From Sorangium cellulosum (GTDB lineage: Bacteria > Myxococcota_A > Polyangia > Polyangiales > Polyangiaceae), in contig NZ_CP012670.1 of the NCBI RefSeq assembly GCF_004135735.1, positions 9,743,501 to 9,807,500 of the forward strand: 64,000 nucleotides of DNA, read 5' to 3'. A program made the position numbers and the translations under genes. The notes beneath the pieces were generated by a model. That model was not told where the DNA came from, made no database searches, and saw only the letters and a list, made by a program, of their open reading frames with translations. Positions 22,913 to 31,909 of the stretch are shown piece by piece; the first letter of the stretch is position 1; each line of letters starts with the position of its first letter.

Positions 22913-23584
22913 ATGCATATGGATCTCTGGCTTCGGCTGGATTGCAGCGCCGTGCTCGTCGTCGCCCCCCACCCGGACGACGAGGTCATCGGATGCGGCG
23001 GCTTGATAACGAAATGCCACGATCTAGGGGGTAAGGTGGCCATCGCCTATCTGACGTGCTCGAGCGCCGAACGCCGGCGCGAGGCGACCGAAGCGCGACA
23101 CCGGCTCGGGGCGCCCGACGCCTACGAAATGGGCTGGGAGGAAGGACACGTGCGCGTCGACGAGGCCAGTTCTGCGCAGCTCGCCCGGTTGCTGGAAGCG
23201 ATCAATCCGGCGCGGGTGTTCGTGCCCTCGGCGGACGACGTGCATCGGGACCACCGCGCCTCGATCCAGGTGCTCGCGCGTGCCCTGGCAACGGCCTCTC
23301 GCACGCCGGGTGAAATCTTCGAGTACGAGGGCTTTCGACCTCACGCCGAGGCGAACGCCTACCTGGATATCAGCGATGTCTCTTCGAGGAAGTTCAAAGC
23401 GTTGGCCTGCTACGCCACGCAGGAGCGCCTGTACCGCCTCGATGAGCTTGTGCGGCACCTGAACGCGTATCGAGCGCGGACGACGATGCGACGCCACGTG
23501 GCGTTCGCGGAGGCGTTCCTCGCCATGAGCGTGGACTGCTTCCTGGCGCGCGCGCGCTCGCGAGGCGCGCCAAATCCTGCGTGA
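22913..23584 (+). CDS. PIG-L/LmbE-family N-deacetylase
   Basis: A 223-residue zinc amidohydrolase of the PIG-L (LmbE) family, which removes N-acetyl groups from GlcNAc-type sugars. The metal-binding motif is APHPDDEVIGCGG (His20, Asp23), and the third ligand lies in DDVHRDHRA. Mitomycin biosynthesis uses a protein of this family (MitC) to deacetylate the GlcNAc attached to AHBA on its carrier protein, so the same role is a good guess here given the AHBA synthase-like, ligase, ACP and glycosyltransferase genes that follow. It is the first gene of the operon; a second in-frame ATG at 22919 is an alternative start. Confidence 0.82.
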   Translation: MHMDLWLRLDCSAVLVVAPHPDDEVIGCGGLITKCHDLGGKVAIAYLTCSSAERRREATEARHRLGAPDAYEMGWEEGHVRVDEASSAQLARLLEAINPARVFVPSADDVHRDHRASIQVLARALATASRTPGEIFEYEGFRPHAEANAYLDISDVSSRKFKALACYATQERLYRLDELVRHLNAYRARTTMRRHVAFAEAFLAMSVDCFLARARSRGAPNPA

Positions 23585-23615
23585 TCAGAAACGGAACCTG
23601 CCGGGGGACGACGAG

Positions 23616-25145
23616 ATGGGCCTGAACGCTCCGAAGTTGGTCATCTTTGGAATCGATGGCGGCGATTGGGGCCTCGTGGAGAGGATGATTGCGCGCGGGA
23701 GGCTGCCGAACCTCGCTCGATTCATACAAAGAGGCGCGCACGCCGAGATGGAGTGCACGTGGCCGGCCCACACCGCGCCCGGGTGGGCGTCCCTGGTGAC
23801 GGCGCAACCGCCGGGCGAGCACGGCATTTACCAGTTCTTCCATACTCAGGATCCGGAGTACCGCGCCCGCATCGTGCGCTCCGACGACTATCATTGCACG
23901 AGCATGTGGGACTGGCTCGTGGGTGCTGGCATGTCGGTGGGGCTCGTGAACATCCCCATGAGCCACCCGCCCCGCGGCTACCGGGGGTACGAGATATCCT
24001 GGCCCCTGGAGAACACGCTCCGCTTCTCCTCCCCGCCGGGGCTGCTGGCCGAGCTGGCCGCGTGCGGCTGCCAGTTTCAGTCCGACCTCGCATGCATGTA
24101 TCGAGGCGATCTTCAGTACATCCACTCCGCGCTGGCGAACGTGGAGGCCCGGGGACGATCGGTCCGCCATCTGATGAGCAGACGGCCGACCGACGTCGTC
24201 ATGGTGGTGCTCACCGAGATCGACCGCGTATGCCACCACTACTGGCACTTCTCGGATCCTTCGCATCCCTCGCACGTACCCGGCGCACAGGCGGCCTACG
24301 TGACCGCCATCGACGACGTCCACGAAGCGGTGGACAGGGTGCTCGGGGAGATCACGCGCGACCTCCCCGAGCAGACATCCATCGTCATCGTGTCCGACCA
24401 CGGCTCGGGCCCGGGACACGATGCATTCAGCGTGCATCAACTCCTCGAGGAGCACGGGCTGCTCGCCGTCCGCGACGCCTCCGACTCCCCGGCGGCGAGC
24501 TGGTTCACCGACGGCGGGCGCCAGATCGATTTCTCCCGGACTGCCGCGTACATGCCGGTGCCGGGGAGCTACGGGGTGAACCTGAACCTCCGCGGCAGGC
24601 AGAGCCAGGGCGTGGTGCGCCCGGACGAGCGCGAGCGGATGCTCGACCAGATCCGCGATCTCTGCCTCGAGGTCACCTCACCGCGGACGGGGCGCCGGAT
24701 CTTCGCCGACGTCCTCCGCCGGGAGAGCGCTTATGCAGGGCGCGCCTGCGATTTCGCGCCGGATCTGCTGCTCGTACCTGCCGACGAGCGGATCATGGTG
24801 TCCGGCCACCTGTCTGGGCCGCCCTGGAAGCCGAGCTATCAGACGGGACATCATCGCCATCGAGGGATGTGGATCCACGCCTCGGAGCGCCTCCGCCCTG
24901 GGCGCCTGCCGCAGCCCGTCCGGATCGTGGACGTCGCTCCGACCGCCCTGGCGGACATCGGGCTCTCTCTCCCGGACCCGGTGCAGGGGCGGGTTGTCCG
25001 GGAGGCGTTTGCCAGCTCGGCCTGGGCCGCGCGGGCGGCCGGCGCCCCCTGCGCCGAGGAGCGCGCCGGGGGCGCCGCGGACGCAGGGCCCCGCCGTGAG
25101 GAGGAGGTCGTCATCGAGCGGCTGCGCGCCATGGGCTACCTGTGA
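23616..25145 (+). CDS. alkaline-phosphatase-superfamily phosphohydrolase (active-site residues present)
   Basis: A 509-residue member of the type I phosphodiesterase/nucleotide pyrophosphatase branch of the AlkP superfamily. The two-metal site looks intact: Asp14 in FGIDGGDWG, nucleophile Thr53 in AHTAPGWASL, EIDRVCHHYWH, VSDHGSGPGHDAF, and a late GHHRHRGM. PPGEHGIYQF is the usual conserved turn. Such proteins cleave phosphate mono- or diesters. In this cluster a phosphorylated or nucleotide-linked intermediate is a plausible substrate. It lies 31 bp after the deacetylase. A paralogue at 34587 lacks most of these residues. Confidence 0.82.
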   Translation: MGLNAPKLVIFGIDGGDWGLVERMIARGRLPNLARFIQRGAHAEMECTWPAHTAPGWASLVTAQPPGEHGIYQFFHTQDPEYRARIVRSDDYHCTSMWDWLVGAGMSVGLVNIPMSHPPRGYRGYEISWPLENTLRFSSPPGLLAELAACGCQFQSDLACMYRGDLQYIHSALANVEARGRSVRHLMSRRPTDVVMVVLTEIDRVCHHYWHFSDPSHPSHVPGAQAAYVTAIDDVHEAVDRVLGEITRDLPEQTSIVIVSDHGSGPGHDAFSVHQLLEEHGLLAVRDASDSPAASWFTDGGRQIDFSRTAAYMPVPGSYGVNLNLRGRQSQGVVRPDERERMLDQIRDLCLEVTSPRTGRRIFADVLRRESAYAGRACDFAPDLLLVPADERIMVSGHLSGPPWKPSYQTGHHRHRGMWIHASERLRPGRLPQPVRIVDVAPTALADIGLSLPDPVQGRVVREAFASSAWAARAAGAPCAEERAGGAADAGPRREEEVVIERLRAMGYL

Positions 25146-25175
25146 GTCGGCGTCCTACCTGACATGGAGGCGATG

Positions 25176-26303
25176 ATGGGCTTGCTGGCGAACGATTTCG
25201 TCCTGCGTGAGGACAACTGCAATCTATCGTGCGAGTACTGCCTTACGGGCCAGAGCAACTTCAAGGCGCGGCACAGCCTGAAGCTCATCTTCGAGCCGCC
25301 ACAGCGCGACACATACTCCCCCTCCGGCAATCTCGGGATGCGAATGCATGGGGTGGTCGAGGGCATATCGCGCTCCTCGCCGCTGCCGATCATCAAGGTC
25401 ACAGGCGGGGAGATCTTCCTTGTTCGAGGGATCATGCACTTCTTGCGGAAGCTCTCGAAGGAGTACGCCACCGTGGTCATTCAGACCAACGGTGTGCTGG
25501 TGAATGACGAGGTCGCCGCGGAGATCGAGTCGTGGGGCAATGCATGCCTGCAGATTTCTCTCGACGCGGTCTCGTACGAGGGCAACTCCTACCGTTCGAC
25601 CTCGGAGCGCCAGCACAGGATGGTGATCGACAGGATCTTCTCCTCGCTCGAGCGGAGAATACCCACCGAGATCTACCTCGTGCTAACCGACCGTTCGGTG
25701 CCCTGGCTGGCGCACACGCTGGAGTCGCTGCTTCCTTATCATGATCACCTGCAAGTCTGCCCCTTCCCCGTGCGCGGGCCGGAGAAGAGCAAATTCTATT
25801 TCAGGCCGGAGCAGATACCGCTGATGAGGGAGATACTGGACAGGTACGACCGGTACGCGCCGGTGCTCCCGCCGCGGGCGTACTGGCGGAGGCTGGTGCG
25901 CTTCCTGGAGGAGGGCGGCCGCACCTTCCGGTGCCACTTGCCTCGATTCGCCTTCACGTCGTTCGACGACGGCACGGTCACGCCCTGTCCGAACATCTGG
26001 TTCAACACCATCGGCAACGTGCTGACGGAGGACGCCGGCGCGGTGATGGAGCAGATAGGAAAGACGGCGTTCTATCAGCTGCTGCTGGCCGACAAGCCGC
26101 GCGTCGACGCGTGCAAGGGGTGCTTCACCCCGTGGGACACCCTGTCCATGTACATGGACGGCGAGATCACCATCGACGAGCTGTGCTCCAGCCCGATGTA
26201 CTCGGCGCCCGAGTCGCGCGCGGCCATCGAGCGCATTGCCAGAGATTATCGTGAGGGGAGAAGCGAATGCTCAGCATCGTCGTCCCATCCTACCAGCGGG
26301 TAG
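25176..26303 (+). CDS. radical SAM protein with C-terminal cysteine motif
   Basis: A radical SAM enzyme of about 375 residues. The cluster motif is DNCNLSCEYCLTG, followed by the SAM-binding KVTGGEIFL. A C-terminal SPASM-like group of cysteines (FRCHLPRF, VTPCPNIWF, ACKGCFTPWD) suggests an auxiliary iron-sulfur cluster. The start at 25176 is preferred because GGAGG lies 5 bp upstream; in-frame ATGs at 25164 and 25173 are possible. Its 3' end overlaps the glycosyltransferase by 37 bp. It could catalyse a C-C or C-N bond-forming, epimerising or dehydrogenating step; no peptide precursor is apparent, so a small-molecule substrate is more likely. Confidence 0.82.
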   Translation: MGLLANDFVLREDNCNLSCEYCLTGQSNFKARHSLKLIFEPPQRDTYSPSGNLGMRMHGVVEGISRSSPLPIIKVTGGEIFLVRGIMHFLRKLSKEYATVVIQTNGVLVNDEVAAEIESWGNACLQISLDAVSYEGNSYRSTSERQHRMVIDRIFSSLERRIPTEIYLVLTDRSVPWLAHTLESLLPYHDHLQVCPFPVRGPEKSKFYFRPEQIPLMREILDRYDRYAPVLPPRAYWRRLVRFLEEGGRTFRCHLPRFAFTSFDDGTVTPCPNIWFNTIGNVLTEDAGAVMEQIGKTAFYQLLLADKPRVDACKGCFTPWDTLSMYMDGEITIDELCSSPMYSAPESRAAIERIARDYREGRSECSASSSHPTSG

Positions 26304-27145
26304 CCAGGCTGCGGCTCTCTCTCACCACGATCTGCGCCTCGCTGATATCGGAGGTCGACAAGGGGGAGGTCATTGTGGTCGACGACTCGGGCGAGGCGAA
26401 AGCGCGACAGGTCCTCGAAGAGGTGACCGGTCGCTTCCCCGGCGTGAGGGCGCGCCTCGTGGAGCAGGTGAACGGCGGCCGCTCGGCGGCGCGCAACCGA
26501 GGCGCCCGCGAGAGCCGTGGGGATGTCCTCCTGTTCCTGGACGCCGACGTGCTTCTGTTTCGTGGCTCGCTCACCGCGCACCTGGACGCCCACGCGTCAG
26601 GCGTCATGACCAGAGGGTCTATCGTTCACATGCCGCGCGCTGCCATCTTCGAAGATCCAGAGCGCGGCGTGCTCACCGACCGAGCCCGGCGCGTCCTCTC
26701 CGGCGCCGCGCCGACGCCCCCGGTGAGGCTCGAGGCCGACGGCTCGCCATCCGAGCACCTTCTGAGGCTCGGACGCATGACCAGGTTCGAGCGCGATCTC
26801 CACGAGCTCCTCGCGGTCAGCCAAAGGCGCTGGCCGGGGGCCACCGGCGCGCACGTGTCCATCGGTCGCGAGGACTTCATGCGGCTCGGCGGTTACGATG
26901 AGAGGATGGGGCGCCGCTGGGGTGCCGAGGACCTCGAGCTCGGGTATCGCGCCGAGCAGGCGGGGATGACGCTGTGCCACCGCGAGGACGCGGTGGTCCT
27001 TCATATGGATCACGACGTCTGCGGGCGCGAGGGGGATCACGCCCACGCGCTGTCCTACTTCGCGGAGAAGCACCGCGATCCGCGCGTGCTCCGGCTCGAC
27101 GAGTACCTCGCAGGAAAATGCTCATTGCACGAGGTGGTATCATGA
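26267..27145 (+). CDS. family 2 glycosyltransferase
   Basis: A 292-residue GT-A fold glycosyltransferase. The nucleotide-binding start is LSIVVPSYQRVARL with VVDDSGEA, then NGGRSAARNRGA, the metal-binding FLDADVL, and the acceptor-side WGAEDLELGYR motif. It overlaps the radical SAM gene by 37 bp and shares ATGA with the following ligase gene, so it is translationally coupled. In mitomycin biosynthesis a glycosyltransferase (MitB) places GlcNAc on AHBA held by a carrier protein; this gene is positioned to do the same with the neighbouring ligase, ACP and deacetylase, which is inference. The sugar donor is not evident. Confidence 0.85.
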   Translation: MLSIVVPSYQRVARLRLSLTTICASLISEVDKGEVIVVDDSGEAKARQVLEEVTGRFPGVRARLVEQVNGGRSAARNRGARESRGDVLLFLDADVLLFRGSLTAHLDAHASGVMTRGSIVHMPRAAIFEDPERGVLTDRARRVLSGAAPTPPVRLEADGSPSEHLLRLGRMTRFERDLHELLAVSQRRWPGATGAHVSIGREDFMRLGGYDERMGRRWGAEDLELGYRAEQAGMTLCHREDAVVLHMDHDVCGREGDHAHALSYFAEKHRDPRVLRLDEYLAGKCSLHEVVS

Positions 27146-29376
27146 CCCTTCGCGCGCTGTTGACCGCCGCGGCCGAGACCGCCGCCCATCGAGTCTTCCT
27201 CGACGGCCCCGCCGCGCTCACCCGCCGCGAGGCGCTGGCACGTATCGCGGCGCGAGAGGCCGAGCTGCGGCGCGCCGGAGCGGGGCGACCGCTGGTCGTC
27301 CACGGAGAGAACTCGAGTGACCTGCTGCTCTGGGTCCTGGCGGCGCTGACGGCGCGCGTCCCGGTGGTGCTCGTGCCAGCCACCTTCACGGGCGGCGAGC
27401 TGCGAGCCATTGCGCAGCTCGCGTCGGCCTGCGCCGTGGTCTCCGCGTCGGGGCTCGAGTGGCTCACCGCCGCGACGCCGGTGTGGCCGGAGGCGGCGGC
27501 GCTCGCCTTCGCGACCTCTGGCTCCACCGGAGCGCCGCGCCTCGCGCTGCGCAGCGAGAAGAGCTTGTTGGACGAGGGTGAGCGTTACCAGCGGCTGCTC
27601 GCCGCGGGCGCGGACGACGTCTTCATGGCGGCGATGCCCGTGGCGCACGCGTTCGCCTTCGGCGCCGCCGTGATGGGGTCTTTGGTCGCTGGTGGTCGAT
27701 TGATATGCGAGCACTTCACGGCTCCGCGCCAGCTCGCGGCGCGCGTCGCCTCCGGGGTGACGATCCTCCCCATGGTCGCCGCGGTGGCTCGCAGCCTCGC
27801 CTACCTCGACAACGGCGGGCGGGTCGAGTCGCGGCTCCGCGTGGCCATGGTCGGCGCAGGCCCGGTGAACGCGCAGGTGTCGCGCGACTTCGAGGCCAAA
27901 TGGGGAGTCCCGCTCTCCTCGAATTACGGCAGCTCGGAGACGGGGGCAACGCTGGCCCGCCTCTCCGGCGAGGGGACCGGTCGACCCATGCCCGGGGTGG
28001 AGTGCGCCATCGAGGGCGGCCAGCTCTGGGTCAAGCTGGCGTCGCCCCCTCTGGGCCACCTCACCCCTCGAGGCTACGAGCCGGTGCGCCTCGCGCCAGG
28101 GGGATACTACGCGACCGGCGATATCGCGACGCGCGGCGAGGACGGGGTGGTCACCATCGTCGGTCGCCTGGGGGACGAGATCCGCCGGGGCGGCCATACC
28201 ATCGTCCCGTCCGAGATCGCCGCCGTCATCGAGGCATGCCCGGGCGTCGCCGAGGTGGTGGTGCGCGGCGCCTCGGACGCGACCGGCGAGCAAACGGTCG
28301 AGGCGCACGTCGCGCCTCGACCGGGGACGACGCTCGATCGCGCCGAGCTCCTGGCTCACGTAAGGGCGCGTCTAGCGCCGCACAAGCGGCCGACACGATG
28401 GGTGCTCCACGACGCGCTGCCGCGCACCTGGTCGGGCAAGCCCGTGGTGCGCGAGACGACCACCACGCCAGCCTGGATGCGATCGCTCCTCTCGTATCGA
28501 TTGCCCGCGGCCATTTTCGCCGCGGCCGAGCTCGGGATACTGGAGCGGCTGCCCGCCGCAGCCGCCGATCTGGCGGAGGGCTGCGACCCGCGCGCTGTCG
28601 CGATGCTCCTGGAGGTGCTGGAGGTGGCCGGCGTCGTGAGGCGGCGTGCGGATCGTGTGGAGTCGCTCCTTCCGTCCGGCGCCTTCGCGCACAGGATGAT
28701 CGAGCTCGAGCGGCACCTGGCCGGCGGCTGGTTGTCACCCGACGAGATCGCGCGCGCGGCGCGGGGCCAGCGGCGCTTCGAGCACACCGACACGTCCGAC
28801 ACGGCCCGGCTGTACCGCGAGGTGATCTGCGGTCCGGCGCAGGTACAGTGCGCCGCGCAGCTCGGGCGAACGCTGCCGCCGTGGGCGCGCGTGGCCGAGA
28901 TCGGCCGCGGTATCGGCGCGCTGTCGCGGATGCGGTCGGGGCAGCGGTGCCCGCTGGGGCCAGGGCCGGCCATCCTGTGCGACGCCGACGATCTCCCGGC
29001 CCAGACCTGGGATGAGATTTCCCTGCCGCCGCGGTCCTTCGACCTGGTGCTGGTCTTCAACGGCATCCACTGGCTGGAGCCCGCGAAGGCACAGTCCGTG
29101 TTACGCCGGCTCCTCGACGCTCTGACCGAGACGGGCGCGCTGGTGATCGCCGACATCTTCCTTCCCGAGGGGGACGAGGGCGACGACCGCACGCCGCTGC
29201 TGCTCGATTGGCTGACCCACGGGGGAACAAGCTTCCTCCGCCGCTCGTCGCTGGAACAGGCGCTCACCGAGGCGGGCGGTGGTTTTATCCAACGAGAGGC
29301 CATCGTCCATCCATTCGAGTCCATTCGATGCCTGCGAGCTCCCCAGCGCGAAACGACCAACAGCACACTGGCTTGA
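27142..29376 (+). CDS. adenylate-forming ligase fused to SAM-dependent methyltransferase
   Basis: A 744-residue fusion. Residues 1 to about 440 are a compact class I adenylating enzyme: P-loop FATSGSTGAPRLAL, SSNYGSSETGATL, YYATGDIATRGEDG and the catalytic Lys in TWSGKPVVRE. Residues about 450-735 look like an O-methyltransferase: a winged-helix dimerisation part (PAAIFAAAELGILERLP), a SAM loop VAEIGRGIGALSRM in place of the usual DxGxGxG, FDLVLVFNGIHWLE, and VIADIFLPEGD. No carrier domain lies between, and a free ACP follows 11 bp later. The ligase probably loads an aromatic acid such as AHBA onto that ACP (compare MitE and MmcB of mitomycin). The odd SAM loop leaves methyltransferase activity uncertain. 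The start shares ATGA with the glycosyltransferase stop. Confidence 0.85.
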   Translation: MTLRALLTAAAETAAHRVFLDGPAALTRREALARIAAREAELRRAGAGRPLVVHGENSSDLLLWVLAALTARVPVVLVPATFTGGELRAIAQLASACAVVSASGLEWLTAATPVWPEAAALAFATSGSTGAPRLALRSEKSLLDEGERYQRLLAAGADDVFMAAMPVAHAFAFGAAVMGSLVAGGRLICEHFTAPRQLAARVASGVTILPMVAAVARSLAYLDNGGRVESRLRVAMVGAGPVNAQVSRDFEAKWGVPLSSNYGSSETGATLARLSGEGTGRPMPGVECAIEGGQLWVKLASPPLGHLTPRGYEPVRLAPGGYYATGDIATRGEDGVVTIVGRLGDEIRRGGHTIVPSEIAAVIEACPGVAEVVVRGASDATGEQTVEAHVAPRPGTTLDRAELLAHVRARLAPHKRPTRWVLHDALPRTWSGKPVVRETTTTPAWMRSLLSYRLPAAIFAAAELGILERLPAAAADLAEGCDPRAVAMLLEVLEVAGVVRRRADRVESLLPSGAFAHRMIELERHLAGGWLSPDEIARAARGQRRFEHTDTSDTARLYREVICGPAQVQCAAQLGRTLPPWARVAEIGRGIGALSRMRSGQRCPLGPGPAILCDADDLPAQTWDEISLPPRSFDLVLVFNGIHWLEPAKAQSVLRRLLDALTETGALVIADIFLPEGDEGDDRTPLLLDWLTHGGTSFLRRSSLEQALTEAGGGFIQREAIVHPFESIRCLRAPQRETTNSTLA

Positions 29377-29387
29377 GAGGGATCATC

Positions 29388-29654
29388 ATGAACGATGTTA
29401 GATCACGTCTGCGCCGCGTCATCGTGAGGGGGCTGCGCCTGGACCGCAGCCCCGAGTCCATCCCGGAGACCAACCTGACGCAGGAGCTGGGAATCGACTC
29501 CATCAACTCGCTCGAGCTCCTTGTCTGGGTGGAGAACGAGTTCGACATCCAGATCGACGACGCCGACCTGTCGACCGCGCTCGTGGACTCGCTCGACACG
29601 CTGGCGAGCTACGTGAGCGCGCGGCTCGCCGCGAAAGGCACAGCGGCGGCATGA
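29388..29654 (+). CDS. stand-alone acyl carrier protein of the cluster
   Basis: An 88-residue carrier protein with the phosphopantetheine Ser38 in LGIDSINSLELLVWVE and the acidic recognition helix ENEFDIQIDD. Start at 29388 is chosen by alignment; longer frames upstream overlap the ligase. The gene shares ATGA with the ketosynthase gene and follows the ligase by 11 bp, so ligase, ACP and ketosynthase form a natural loading and extension unit. It would carry the aromatic starter and perhaps the growing chain. Confidence 0.88.
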   Translation: MNDVRSRLRRVIVRGLRLDRSPESIPETNLTQELGIDSINSLELLVWVENEFDIQIDDADLSTALVDSLDTLASYVSARLAAKGTAAA

Positions 29655-31909
29655 GGCGCGCGGTCGTCACCGGCATGGGCGCGGTCACCCCGCTGGGCAC
29701 TGGCGTCGCGGCGCTGTTCGCGGGGCTCCGCGAGGGGCGCTCCGGCCTCGGTCGCCTCGAGGGGATCCCCATCGCACGCGGAAAGGCCCTCGCGGGCCAG
29801 GTGCGCGACGCCGCCTTCACCGCGCCTGGACGACTGACCAGGATGGTCGTCTGCGCGATGGACGAGGCGCTGGCGCAGAGCGGGATCGATCGCCGAGAGC
29901 CCGCGGGGCTGTTCGTGGCCACTGTGGCAGCGGACAGCCGCGATCTTGAGGACTTGTACGAGCAATTCCGCGAGGCGATCCCGAGCGACGAGGTGCTCGC
30001 GGCCATGAGGCGCTATCCGAACGGGTTTCTGGCCGATTTCATCGCCGCGCATTATGGCCTTTACGGACCGCGCGACGTCAACACCAACGCCTGCGCCTCG
30101 GGCAACGTGGCGCTGGCGCGCGCGCTCACCGCCATTCGCCTCGGCCAGGTAGAGCGCGCGATCGTGTGCGGCTGCGAGCAGATGAAGCCGACCATGTACT
30201 GGGGGGCGGAGCGCGCCGGTCTCGTGGGGCACGATCTACGCCCCTTTCACAGGGATCGCGAAGGGACCGTCTTCGGCGAAGGAGTCGGCGTGCTCGTCCT
30301 CGAAGAGATGGATTCGGCCCTGGCGCGCGGCGCGGCGCCCCTGGCCGAGCTCGCAGGCTGGGGCGTGGCGTGCGACGAGGACCCGCACGTCATCGTCCCG
30401 CAGCTGGACGGGCGCGCCAACGCGCGGGCGCTGAGCTATGCCCTGCGCGACGCTGGCATCTCCGCAGACGAGGTTGACTATTTCAACGCCCACGGCACGG
30501 GCACCGTCAACATCGACCGAATCGAGGTGCTGGCGGCGAAGCAGCTCTTCGGCGAGCGCGCGTCGAAGGTGCCCATCAGCGCCACGAAGTCGCTGACCGG
30601 GCACATGTCGGGAGCGTCGCCCATCGTGGAGGCGATGGCCTGCATCATGGCCATCCGCGATGGGTTCGTGCATCCCACGGCCAAGCTCGACATGGTCGAT
30701 CCGGACCTGGATCTGGATTTCGTGCCGATCCGGGGGCGCGCGCACGAGACGCGGTGCGCCCTGTCCAACTCCATGGGCGGCGGCGGCACCAACGCCTCGG
30801 TGGTCCTGCGTCGCTTCGAGCGCGGGCGCGATCCGCGGCCCGATCCCTTGAGCGCCGAGGTGGTGATCACCGGGACCTCGGTCCTCATGCCGGACGGCGC
30901 CGGCGTCGAGACGCTCGTCAAGCGCCTCTCCTCGGACGGCGGCCGGACCATCGACTGGCTGGACATCGACGAGGTGCTCAAGCCGCCCTCAACGCTGCGC
31001 TACATGAATCGGTGCGGACAGCTCGTCGCCGCTGCGTCGGCGATCGCCGCGAGGCGCGCCGACCTCCAGGCGGCCGGCTACGACCAGGACCGTGTGGCCG
31101 TGATCATGGGCACGATGTTCGGCGGCACGACGACGTGGAGCGACCTCCTGTGCAGGGTGTTCGCACAGGACCCGCGCCACATCACCCCTTCGATGGCGCT
31201 CGAGCACGGGCACCACCTCGGCGTGACGCTCGCGGCGCGGGCGGTGGGGGCGAGAGGCCCGAACGTCACGCTAACCGGCGGCGTCGTGGCCGGCGCGCAG
31301 GCGGTCGGGTTCGCGTGCGACCTGTTGCGCCTCGAGGTGTGTGACGCGGTGGTGGTCGGCGGCGCGGACATCCTTGACGAGCCGCTGCTCCGCGCGGCCG
31401 AGATCGTCCGCAGGGCGGGCGGCGCGGCGCCGCCCGTGCTGGTCGAGGCGGCCGCCTGCGTGGTTCTGGAGCGACGCGATCGCGCGCACGCGCGCGGCGC
31501 CAGGGTGGAAGCGTGCATCGCGGGGCACGGCTCCTTCGCCGCGCCGGTCGGCGTGCTGGAGGCCGATCGCCAGGCAACATCGCTCACGACGGCGCTCGAG
31601 CAGGCCGCCCGTGGCCTGCGTGGCCGCCTGGGCGTCATCGGGACCGGCGCGAGCGACAGCCTCCGCGCGCTGGAGCGGCGCGGGGCGAGCGATGTTCTCT
31701 CGGATCGCGCCGTGGCGTTCCTGGAGCTCGGCGCGTACCTCGGCGAGACGATGGCGTCGGGAGCGCCGCTCGGCGTCGCGCTCGCAGCCCAGTACGTCGG
31801 GCGCGACGCGGGGTTCTGGAAGGAAGGGACGGTCCGGACCGACGGCATCGTCGTGACCAGCATGGCGGTCGGCGGCAATGCCGCGGCGATCGGCGTGGTG
31901 CAGCCGTGA
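29651..31909 (+). CDS. fused ketosynthase - chain-length-factor-like protein
   Basis: A 752-residue protein made of two thiolase-fold halves. The N-terminal half (about 1-395) is a FabF-type ketosynthase with a full catalytic triad: Cys148 in NTNACASGN, His281 in NAHGTGT and His318 in KSLTGHMSGAS. The C-terminal half (about 405-750) keeps the fold (MGTMFGGTTT, LEHGHHLGVTLAARAVG, DAVVVGGAD) but the Cys position reads LTGGVVAGAQA and the His motifs are absent. That is the relationship of KS-alpha to KS-beta (chain-length factor) in type II polyketide synthases, normally two separate proteins. It would extend an ACP-bound starter iteratively. It is coupled to the ACP (ATGA) and to the ketoreductase (GTGA). 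Confidence 0.88.
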   Translation: MRRAVVTGMGAVTPLGTGVAALFAGLREGRSGLGRLEGIPIARGKALAGQVRDAAFTAPGRLTRMVVCAMDEALAQSGIDRREPAGLFVATVAADSRDLEDLYEQFREAIPSDEVLAAMRRYPNGFLADFIAAHYGLYGPRDVNTNACASGNVALARALTAIRLGQVERAIVCGCEQMKPTMYWGAERAGLVGHDLRPFHRDREGTVFGEGVGVLVLEEMDSALARGAAPLAELAGWGVACDEDPHVIVPQLDGRANARALSYALRDAGISADEVDYFNAHGTGTVNIDRIEVLAAKQLFGERASKVPISATKSLTGHMSGASPIVEAMACIMAIRDGFVHPTAKLDMVDPDLDLDFVPIRGRAHETRCALSNSMGGGGTNASVVLRRFERGRDPRPDPLSAEVVITGTSVLMPDGAGVETLVKRLSSDGGRTIDWLDIDEVLKPPSTLRYMNRCGQLVAAASAIAARRADLQAAGYDQDRVAVIMGTMFGGTTTWSDLLCRVFAQDPRHITPSMALEHGHHLGVTLAARAVGARGPNVTLTGGVVAGAQAVGFACDLLRLEVCDAVVVGGADILDEPLLRAAEIVRRAGGAAPPVLVEAAACVVLERRDRAHARGARVEACIAGHGSFAAPVGVLEADRQATSLTTALEQAARGLRGRLGVIGTGASDSLRALERRGASDVLSDRAVAFLELGAYLGETMASGAPLGVALAAQYVGRDAGFWKEGTVRTDGIVVTSMAVGGNAAAIGVVQP

